A DNA stretch of 5,061 bases from Caldifarciminota bacterium (GTDB lineage: Bacteria; Hydrothermota; Hydrothermia; UBA1063; CAJXJZ01), in NCBI GenBank assembly GCA_027033555.1, contig JALVLE010000208.1, positions 1 to 5,061 on the forward strand. Direction: 5' to 3'. Below the pieces are notes generated by a model. That model ran no database searches, had not been told where the DNA came from, and worked only from the letters and a program-made list of their open reading frames with translations. Below are positions 1-5,061 of the stretch, in pieces (within the stretch, counting starts at the first letter, position 1; each line of letters opens with the position of its first letter). The translations under genes were made by a program, and so were the position numbers.

Positions 1-1842
1 TTTTTTGTTAAACTCCTTGTATATGGCTGCGAGTGTTGCTATACAGGGAATATAAAAGACAGTAAATACAGTAAATGTGGCGAGTTGTGTGTGAGACATC
101 ACGTTTCCTATACTGGATAGGTGCGTTCCCATTGCTGTTTGTAACATTATAAGGGTTAATTCTTTTCTTAGTACTCCAAAAAGAAGGGTTACTCCTACTT
201 TTGATGGCAGCCCAAGTAAGCCGGTAGTAAAAGGTGAGAAAATTTCATTAATGGTATGTTCAATCCCGTAATATTGTATTATTCCAAGAACTATACTGCC
301 TCCAATAAGCATGGGCCATGCAATAAACAAGAACTCCTTTACATGTAGCCATGTTTTGGCAAGGGTTATTTTCATGGATGGAAGTTTATAGGAAGGTATT
401 TCAAGGAGGATGCCAGGGGAGTCTTCCTTGCTTATCGTGGTGAGTATTTTACCAACAATTCCAACCACTATAATGTTTAATAAGAGCACCCCTATGGCAA
501 AAAAGGGTCCCAGGAATTTGTCAGAAATTGCGAGAAGAACCGTGAGTCTTGCAGAGCAGGGTATAAAAGGTACAAGTAGAGCAGTAAGAATGCGGTTTTT
601 TTCTTCTTCTATGATTCTTGTTGCAGTAATGGCAGGGACATTACAACCGTACCCAAGGAGTAAAGGCACCACAGATTTGCCGTGTAAGCCAAATCTATGC
701 ATCAAGGTGTCCATGAGGTATGCGGCTCTTGGAATATACCCGATGTCCTCAAGTATTGATATAAAAAACATAAGGGGAAGAAGATAGGGGAAAACAATAC
801 CTATTCCTCCTGATAGTCCATCTATTGTTGCGTTCCAGAGGGAAAATAAAAGGCCTGTTTTTTGTGTGTAAAGATATTCAAAAGGCTTGGTAAAATAGTC
901 TTCCAGATAACCGCCAATTTTGAAAGTAAGATAGAAGAATCCAAGATAAACAATTGCCATAATAAGGTAACCAAAGACAGGATGCATTACCACCGTATCA
1001 AGTCTTTCAAGAAAATTGGAAGTTTTTTTTCTGGTAAATGTTACCACCTTTTCTGCAAGTGTCATGGCTGTATGGTGCCTTAGAGCGTGAATAACATCTG
1101 CGGGTTCCATTGCAAATTCTTTAATAAAAAACTCTGTTGCCTCCTTTATTATACCCTGTATCTTTTGCTTGCATTCTGTGTTTTTTATAACAGTATCCGG
1201 GGAAAGTTCCCCCCCCAGGATTTTGGTTGCAAGAAAATAGAGTGCACAGTGAGAGCTTTCTGGTTTACACTCTTTCAGTATTTTGGTAAGCCTATCCGCG
1301 TGTTTTCGTAAGTTTCCGGGAAGGTCTTCCAGAAAACATGATACAGGTTTTTTAAATCCTTCTATTGCTTCAAAGAGTTCTTTTATTCCAACGCCTCTTG
1401 AGGCAATGGCAGGTATCACTGGAACTTTCAAAAGTTTTTCCAGCTTTTTTACGTCAATAATTATGCCTTTTCTTCTTGCCTCATCCATCATATTCAATAC
1501 GATCACTATGGGTTTTCCGATTTTAAGAAGCTGGAGGGTAAGTTCAAGGCCTCTTGAAAGCATGGAAGCGTCAAGAACATTTACGATAAAATCATATTTC
1601 TCGTTAAGAAGAAACTCAAGGGTTTTGTTCTCTGCTTCGTCTCCCTGTGTTAATGAGTATATTCCAGGAAGATCTATTATTTCATAAATTCGCTCTTTTC
1701 TTTTAAAATACCCCTTTTCCAGCTGAACTGTTGTTCCTGGCAGGTTTGAGATACGGGCTTTAAATCCCACAAGATGATTAAATAGGGTACTTTTCCCACA
1801 ATTTGGTTGACCAACAAGTACAATGGTTATTTTCTCAGACAT
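1..1842 (-). CDS. feoB: FeoB ferrous iron transporter (3' end cut by window)
   Basis: This is the inner-membrane Fe(II) uptake protein FeoB. The minus-strand frame is open for all 614 codons from the ATG at 1842 to base 1, so the C-terminus is missing, probably only the last helix and tail. The N-terminal G domain shows all the GTPase motifs: G1 GQPNCGKST (residues 11-19), G2 around PGTTVQ (35-40), G3 DLPG (57-60), G4 NMMD (117-120) and G5 around PAIASRGVG (144-152). A helical linker follows (about 165-280), and membrane helices begin near HPVFGY (287-292). The first Gate (nucleoside-recognition) half contains GYGCNVPA with Cys400 and PFIPCSARL with Cys429, the two conserved cysteines of the family pore region. 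The second Gate half includes GVLRKELTL and FYIPCIATLAA. The start overlaps the feoA stop by 8 bases and lacks a good Shine-Dalgarno sequence, so translation is probably coupled to feoA. The family assignment is secure. Confidence 0.97.
   Translation of the reverse strand, partial: MSEKITIVLVGQPNCGKSTLFNHLVGFKARISNLPGTTVQLEKGYFKRKERIYEIIDLPGIYSLTQGDEAENKTLEFLLNEKYDFIVNVLDASMLSRGLELTLQLLKIGKPIVIVLNMMDEARRKGIIIDVKKLEKLLKVPVIPAIASRGVGIKELFEAIEGFKKPVSCFLEDLPGNLRKHADRLTKILKECKPESSHCALYFLATKILGGELSPDTVIKNTECKQKIQGIIKEATEFFIKEFAMEPADVIHALRHHTAMTLAEKVVTFTRKKTSNFLERLDTVVMHPVFGYLIMAIVYLGFFYLTFKIGGYLEDYFTKPFEYLYTQKTGLLFSLWNATIDGLSGGIGIVFPYLLPLMFFISILEDIGYIPRAAYLMDTLMHRFGLHGKSVVPLLLGYGCNVPAITATRIIEEEKNRILTALLVPFIPCSARLTVLLAISDKFLGPFFAIGVLLLNIIVVGIVGKILTTISKEDSPGILLEIPSYKLPSMKITLAKTWLHVKEFLFIAWPMLIGGSIVLGIIQYYGIEHTINEIFSPFTTGLLGLPSKVGVTLLFGVLRKELTLIMLQTAMGTHLSSIGNVMSHTQLATFTVFTVFYIPCIATLAAIYKEFNKK
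1209..1216. repeat. C8/G8 homopolymer inside feoB
   Basis: Eight consecutive C on the plus strand read as G8 in feoB, spanning the codons CTG GGG GGG GAA (Leu209-Gly-Gly-Glu212). It lies in the cytoplasmic linker between the G domain and the membrane domain. As written the reading frame is intact. A one-base slip would truncate FeoB before its membrane domain. An A8 run on the coding strand (plus-strand T at 1023-1030) lies further downstream in the same gene. Confidence 0.9.
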
Positions 1843-2065
1843 ATTCTACAATAATCTTTCTTGCTATTCCTCTTCCAAGTGCAAAGCGTGAGCCATTTGA
1901 CATATTTTCAATGTAAAATGTACCACGAAACGGGGCGATTTGCAGAATACGAATTATATCTCCAGGATTAAGTCCCATGGAAAAAAGGCGTGCTCTTACT
2001 CCCCGGCCTCCAATAATCTGAATCACACGGAGTCTTTTACCCGGTTGCGCATCAAATAGTGTCAT
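1835..2065 (-). CDS. feoA: FeoA ferrous iron transport accessory protein
   Basis: This 76-residue protein is a small cytoplasmic SH3-like protein that supports FeoB function. The length is typical of stand-alone FeoA. Family hallmarks are MTLFDAQPGKRLRV at the N-terminus, the helix-turn RLFSMGLNPGDIIRI (residues 26-40), and the C-terminal strand pair ALGRGIARKIIVE (62-74). The ATG at 2065 is chosen because the alignment-typical 'MTL...PG' start lies exactly there. No Shine-Dalgarno sequence precedes it: the upstream bases are an A/T-rich -10 region, and the predicted transcript start falls at the ATG, so leaderless translation is plausible. The gene overlaps feoB by 8 bases (ATGTCTGA). It is probably the first gene of an iron-repressed feoAB unit. 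Confidence 0.96.
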   Translation of the reverse strand: MTLFDAQPGKRLRVIQIIGGRGVRARLFSMGLNPGDIIRILQIAPFRGTFYIENMSNGSRFALGRGIARKIIVEYV

Positions 2066-2071
2066 TTTTAT

Positions 2072-2100
2072 ATTATAAATTACAAGTACCGCAAATGCAA
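2072..2100 (-). promoter_or_regulatory. Predicted sigma-70-type promoter of feoAB
   Basis: On the minus strand a perfect -10 hexamer TATAAT occupies 2077-2072. A -35-like TTGCAT lies at 2100-2095 with a 17-base spacer, which is optimal. The -35 matches TTGACA at three of six positions. The expected start point, seven bases after the -10, is around 2065, at the first base of the feoA start codon. The element lies in the 48-base gap between the mgtE stop and feoA. This is prediction from sequence only. Confidence 0.65.
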
Positions 2101-2121
2101 ATGAGAATGATTATTATTTTA
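2091..2121. promoter_or_regulatory. Putative Fur operator (hexamer array)
   Basis: Bases 2103-2121 on the plus strand (GAGAATGATTATTATTTTA) match the classical palindromic Fur consensus GATAATGATTATCATTATC at 15 of 19 positions. In the same six-base phase the array continues towards feoA as GCAAAT at 2097-2102 and again at 2091-2096, which covers the predicted -35 element. Fur is known to bind arrays of such GATAAT-like hexamers and to repress iron-uptake genes when iron is replete. The operator overlaps the last codons and stop of mgtE (TAA at 2116-2114). The presence of Fur in this organism is assumed, not seen. Confidence 0.62.
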
Positions 2122-3478
2122 AAAGTAACAGCGTTGCAAGGGTGAAATAGGTCAGTAGTCCGAGAATATCCACAACAGTGGTGATAAGAGGGCTGGAAGA
2201 GACGGCAGGGTCTATTTTAAATAATCTGAAGAAGAGGGGTAATAGAAGACCCACTGTATTGGACAACACCACCACCACCAGTAGTGCAAAAGCCACAACA
2301 AAGGCCACATGGAGAGAAGTGCTCACAAGGTACGCAATAACAAAACCCACAAGAGAAAGGGGTAATGCAAGGACAAAAGAAGTAAGAATTTCCTTGAGTA
2401 TAACCTTGCCGAGTTTCTTTTCATCTATCTCTCCTGTTGCAAGGGCTCTGACTATGAGGGTGACTGCCTGAGAGCCTACGTTTCCCCCGGTATCGGTGAG
2501 CATGGGGATAAAGAAAGCTAAAGATACTATTGCAGAGAGTGTTTTATCAAATTTTTTCAAAACAGAGCTTGAAGCTATTTCTGCTATTAAAAGACCCACA
2601 AGCCACGGAATTCTTTTTTTAACCCTTTCAAGAGGCGAAAGTCTAAAGTATTCCTCCTCAATTTCTGGAGCTTCCATAGCAGCAAGTTTGTACATGTCTT
2701 CAGTTGCTTCATCTTCCATAATGTCCAGTACATCGTCAACAGTAATGATTCCAAGTAGTTTATTTTCATTATCCACCACGGGAATAGATATAAGATCATA
2801 TTTTTTAATGAGTTTTGCGGCTTTTTCTCTGTCATCCTGAGCCCTGACGTACACCGGATCCCTTTCCATGATCTCTTTTATTTTTCTGTTGCCAGGTGAT
2901 AAGACAAGTGATTTGAGGTCAACTTTTCCTATGAGTTTGTTTTGATTGTCAACCACGTATATGTCATAAATTGTTTCCACCTCCTTGGCTGCTTTTCTGA
3001 TTTTGTCTATGACCTCATCTACCGTCATCTCCTCTGTTACCTCCAGCACATCCGGAGTCATTGCTCTTCCTACGGAATCTGGTGGGTAATTGAGCAGCTT
3101 TATTGTCTCTTCACGTTCTTCCGGGGGGAGTTTAAGAAGTAGCTGTTTTACTATGTTAGGGGGAAGTTCATCAAAAAGCCTTGCCCTATCGTCGGGATCC
3201 ATATCTTCAAGCAGAGATATGGTTTCAGAGCTTGAAAGGTATTTGAGCAGTTTTTCTTGATCATCAAAGTGCAATTCGCTGAACACATGGGTGGCTATGT
3301 CCTTATCAAGCAGTCGGAAAAGGAGGGCCTTTTCAGCGGGTTCAAAGTCCTCCAGGGAAAGCAAATCAGCAATATCCTGAGGTTTTAAATATTTTAGAAA
3401 TTCTTTAACCTGATCTAATTCCCTCTCTTTTATAAACTCTTTTATGTCCGGAATTAAAACTCTTTTTATATCAATCAT
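2114..3478 (-). CDS. mgtE: MgtE magnesium channel/transporter
   Basis: MgtE is the Mg2+-gated inner-membrane magnesium channel. This protein has 454 residues, close to the well-studied Thermus thermophilus MgtE (450). Domains in order are: the helical MgtE_N superhelix (about 1-133, rich in acidic LLED/DPDDRA-type repeats); two CBS domains (about 137-195 and 200-256), the first opening with GRAMTPDVLEV and the second ending with VDDVLDIMEDEATEDMY; a connecting plug helix (about 260-285); and five membrane helices (about 290-454). Signature motifs are PMLTDTGGNVGSQ (325-337) and the last-helix DPAVSSSPLITTVVD (423-437). Asp437 is the likely equivalent of the Mg2+-selecting pore aspartate Asp432 of the Thermus protein. 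The start at 3478 is supported by a purine-rich AAGAGAG eight bases upstream. The gene follows the lipoprotein gene after 13 bases, so the two are probably co-transcribed. No Mg-sensing leader RNA can fit in front of it. Confidence 0.96.
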   Translation of the reverse strand: MIDIKRVLIPDIKEFIKERELDQVKEFLKYLKPQDIADLLSLEDFEPAEKALLFRLLDKDIATHVFSELHFDDQEKLLKYLSSSETISLLEDMDPDDRARLFDELPPNIVKQLLLKLPPEEREETIKLLNYPPDSVGRAMTPDVLEVTEEMTVDEVIDKIRKAAKEVETIYDIYVVDNQNKLIGKVDLKSLVLSPGNRKIKEIMERDPVYVRAQDDREKAAKLIKKYDLISIPVVDNENKLLGIITVDDVLDIMEDEATEDMYKLAAMEAPEIEEEYFRLSPLERVKKRIPWLVGLLIAEIASSSVLKKFDKTLSAIVSLAFFIPMLTDTGGNVGSQAVTLIVRALATGEIDEKKLGKVILKEILTSFVLALPLSLVGFVIAYLVSTSLHVAFVVAFALLVVVVLSNTVGLLLPLFFRLFKIDPAVSSSPLITTVVDILGLLTYFTLATLLLLK

Positions 3479-3486
3479 TGATTTAG

Positions 3487-3493
3487 CTCTCTT
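3487..3493 (-). promoter_or_regulatory. Ribosome-binding site of mgtE overlapping upstream stop
   Basis: The minus-strand AAGAGAG ends eight bases before the mgtE ATG. Its first two A's are part of the TAA stop codon (3494-3492) of the lipoprotein gene. The match to AAGGAGG is imperfect, and this position suggests translational coupling between the two genes. Confidence 0.5.
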
Positions 3494-4793
3494 AGAAACT
3501 CAGGAAGTAAAGGTTTTGAAGCATAGCGCCTGTTCCATTACCATGAAGACCGTTGGAAGGGACACTTTCCGGTCCGTCATAGTGGTCTCCTCCAGCAATT
3601 ACTGCAACAATGCCAATTCTGCCAGTTGTACCGTGTGTAATAACGCCAAGGGGAATTGCAGCCTCAATAGCGCCCTTTTGCCCTGGTGTAAGTGTGCTTG
3701 CTATGTTGACATCAGAAGTTATATCATGAGTATTGCCAGTTGAGTCTATGCTTCTCATTGCGGGTTGTACGTTTCCATCAACCCATTGAGCGAGTATGTA
3801 ATCGGCTTTTAAGCTGTCCGGGAATGTAAATTTTCTTGGATAAAAGTCAATAGTATTCATATCTGTGTAGCCCATGTTGCTGTCTTCTGGTTCTACATGG
3901 AAATAGATGATGATTGCATTATTATTCACTGTTGCTTCAGCTCCAATAAATAAAGTGTCATTCACTATTTTAGCATAAAGGGAACCGAGATCTCCTCCAT
4001 TGCCCCATGGACTGTCTCCTATAGTATCATATACCGCACAGGTATCCCAGTCCGATAAATCACCATCTATCATGATACCCTGTGCCTTGTTCAACGTAAC
4101 ATTTACTTCCACTGTATCATTGCTCACAACTATATTATAAACAGTATCTGGGAGATAGCCACTTGCCTGAAAGACCACATTATATGTGCCATTGGGGAGA
4201 GGAGATATAATGTATTTACCGTTTAATGTGTCCGATGTGGTTGTAGCTATAACATTTGTTCCCTGAAGTGCAGTAATAAGAGCTTCTGGATAGGGCGAGG
4301 CTGTTATGTCCTGAAATGAGACTTTTCCTGCTATTGCGCCTCCCGGAGCAGAATAGAAGCTTATTGAGTAGTAAAGTGTTTGCTCATTAAAGGTAAATTT
4401 CCAGTAGCCTGCTCTATCTATGGGACCTGCTGTTATGTGATTGCCTGTGCCAGAACAGTTAGGTTCTGCATATCCTGAGAGGCCAGAGTCAGGGCCCTGT
4501 GTCCCAAATGCAAGGTCCCAGTTCCCATCTGGAACTATTTTAAACATTATACTGTCTCTTTTACCTGAAAAATACTGTAATTTCTCCCATGTCCAGTCTG
4601 CCACAAGGTTCATTTTGGTTGAATTAAGGTCTTCCAGTGCCCACCCGTTAAAGTCTCCGACAAGCTGCATGGTTTTGTATCTTGTCTTGAATTCTTCTCC
4701 CGGTGGTGTCACTACCGGTATCCCCTCTTTATCTGCGCATCCGGTATAAAGCATAAAAAGAATGCCGGTAAAGAATATAAATTTTTTAAACAT
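3492..4793 (-). CDS. Secreted multidomain lipoprotein, probably glycan-binding
   Basis: A 433-residue exported protein with no recognisable catalytic domain. The N-terminus MFKKFIFFTGILFML is a short signal peptide ending in LYTGC, so Cys19 is a plausible lipidation site, although Tyr at -3 departs from the usual Leu. The mature part reads as three modules. Residues about 38-148 resemble a CBM48/SusE-like beta-sandwich, with VGDFNGW (45-51) and FKIVPDGNWDLAFG (84-97). Residues about 151-235 resemble a carboxypeptidase regulatory-like domain (GAIAGKVS, then GKYIISPLPNGTYNVVFQASGY). Residues about 239-433 resemble a DOMON/CBM9-like domain, opening with MIDGDLSDWD (241-250) and containing GAIEAAIPLGVI near the end. 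These folds often bind sugars, so surface or periplasmic glycan binding is an inference. The start at 4793 has a strong GGAGGT site. The gene overlaps the upstream membrane-protein frame by 8 bases and precedes mgtE by 13. The exact function is not known. Confidence 0.85.
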   Translation of the reverse strand: MFKKFIFFTGILFMLYTGCADKEGIPVVTPPGEEFKTRYKTMQLVGDFNGWALEDLNSTKMNLVADWTWEKLQYFSGKRDSIMFKIVPDGNWDLAFGTQGPDSGLSGYAEPNCSGTGNHITAGPIDRAGYWKFTFNEQTLYYSISFYSAPGGAIAGKVSFQDITASPYPEALITALQGTNVIATTTSDTLNGKYIISPLPNGTYNVVFQASGYLPDTVYNIVVSNDTVEVNVTLNKAQGIMIDGDLSDWDTCAVYDTIGDSPWGNGGDLGSLYAKIVNDTLFIGAEATVNNNAIIIYFHVEPEDSNMGYTDMNTIDFYPRKFTFPDSLKADYILAQWVDGNVQPAMRSIDSTGNTHDITSDVNIASTLTPGQKGAIEAAIPLGVITHGTTGRIGIVAVIAGGDHYDGPESVPSNGLHGNGTGAMLQNLYFLSF

Positions 4794-5061
4794 GATAATC
4801 TACCTCCAGTTGGTTTATTATAGGCAAAAATCGTAGAAAGTAATATCCCTGAAACAATACATATGGAATTATTTGTCTTTTATCCTGTGTGATAGCTGAT
4901 ATGGTTATCCCGGATAACGGAAATATAAGTGGAAAAATTGCCACTAAATATCCGGTCAATTTTCTAAAAGCGACATTGTTTACTTTAAGCGCCATATAGG
5001 CAATAATCCTTGCTGAAAGGAAAAGAAGCGAAACGAAAAGCAAAAACATGATGTCAAGATA
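4786..5061 (-). CDS. Small hydrophobic membrane protein, unknown function (5' end missing)
   Basis: I do not recognise this protein. The frame ends at a TAA (4788-4786) that overlaps the lipoprotein start in ATGTTTAA. An ATG at 5049 would give 87 residues. However, the frame stays open beyond it to the window edge (Tyr-Leu-Asp-Ile before that Met), and no Shine-Dalgarno sequence precedes the ATG, so the gene probably starts outside the window. Counting from that Met, there is one clear hydrophobic segment at about 1-20 and a second at about 32-54 (LTGYLVAIFPLIFPLSGITI). A third, aromatic-rich and less certain, lies at about 60-78 (IIPYVLFQGYYFLRFLPII), followed by a short polar tail. It is probably co-transcribed with the lipoprotein gene. 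It could be the C-terminal end of a larger polytopic protein. Confidence 0.6.
   Translation of the reverse strand, partial: YLDIMFLLFVSLLFLSARIIAYMALKVNNVAFRKLTGYLVAIFPLIFPLSGITISAITQDKRQIIPYVLFQGYYFLRFLPIINQLEVDYHV
4802..4807 (-). promoter_or_regulatory. Strong Shine-Dalgarno site of the lipoprotein gene
   Basis: GGAGGT on the minus strand lies eight bases before the ATG at 4793. It is inside the coding sequence of the upstream membrane-protein gene. It fixes the lipoprotein start, and it is the best ribosome-binding site in the window. Confidence 0.85.

Noticed and set aside
410..787. Plus-strand open frame of 125 codons opposite feoB
   Set aside because: It lies wholly antisense to the well-conserved FeoB Gate domain, its peptide has no recognisable motif, and its composition mirrors the opposite frame. 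The run TTCAAGGAGG before it is the reverse complement of the FeoB codons around ILLEIP, not a deliberate ribosome-binding site.
1283..1687. Plus-strand open frame of 134 codons opposite the FeoB G domain
   Set aside because: It is antisense to the conserved GTPase motifs of FeoB and is Ser/Phe-rich, as expected of a shadow frame, with no family resemblance.
2066..2113. Possible terminator for mgtE in the gap before feoA
   Set aside because: I see no GC-rich hairpin followed by a T run on the minus strand. The A/T-rich symmetry there is better explained by the Fur-like array and the -10 box.
2587..2835. Second minus-strand frame inside mgtE
   Set aside because: It is out of frame with the fully supported MgtE CBS/membrane-entry region. 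The Trp/Lys/Leu-rich peptide is a frame-shifted reading of mgtE, and mgtE itself shows no frameshift.
3479..3491. Possible Mg2+-sensing leader (M-box) before mgtE
   Set aside because: Only 13 bases separate mgtE from the preceding coding sequence, far too little for an M-box riboswitch, and no such structure is apparent further upstream within coding DNA.
3444..3743. Plus-strand frame of 99 codons with many Cys and Asn residues, suggestive of a small cysteine-rich peptide
   Set aside because: It is antisense to the lipoprotein C-terminal domain and the mgtE start. The Cys/Asn richness comes from reading the complement of Ala/Gly/Val/Ile codons, and there is no ribosome-binding site.

Overview
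The window holds five genes, all on the minus strand and tightly packed, with both end genes cut by the window edges. In transcription order (right to left) they are: a small membrane protein of unknown function (5' part missing); a secreted, probably lipid-anchored, three-domain protein that looks glycan-binding; the magnesium channel/transporter MgtE; the ferrous-iron accessory protein FeoA; and the ferrous-iron transporter FeoB (3' end missing). Apart from the 48-base mgtE-feoA gap there is essentially no non-coding DNA, and no RNA gene, mobile element or CRISPR array is visible.

The right half (about 2114-5061) looks like one transcription unit. The membrane-protein frame overlaps the start of the lipoprotein gene by 8 bases. 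The lipoprotein stop codon lies 13 bases before the mgtE start and sits in its ribosome-binding region. The left half is feoA-feoB, also overlapping by 8 bases. The 48-base gap between mgtE and feoA carries the only recognisable promoter: TTGCAT, 17 bases, TATAAT. It is preceded by a sequence matching the Fur-box consensus at 15 of 19 positions, which reaches into the mgtE stop codon. The predicted transcript start falls on or next to the feoA ATG, and no Shine-Dalgarno sequence is seen, so feoA may be translated from a leaderless mRNA. This layout suggests iron-repressed feoAB with its own promoter, possibly supplemented by read-through from mgtE, because no terminator is seen between them.

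The organism is a bacterium with moderate-to-low GC and frequent AGA and ATA codons. The signal-peptide protein with CBM48-like, carboxypeptidase-regulatory-like and DOMON/CBM9-like modules suggests a Gram-negative lineage, perhaps FCB-related or one of the candidate phyla known from metagenomes. This is a weak inference, and the window contains no taxonomic marker.

Most of the window is ordinary metal-transport biology. The points worth a second look are the Fur-array/leaderless feoA promoter, the unusual multidomain lipoprotein coupled to mgtE, and a G8 homopolymer inside feoB. I found no convincing evidence of a wholly new system.
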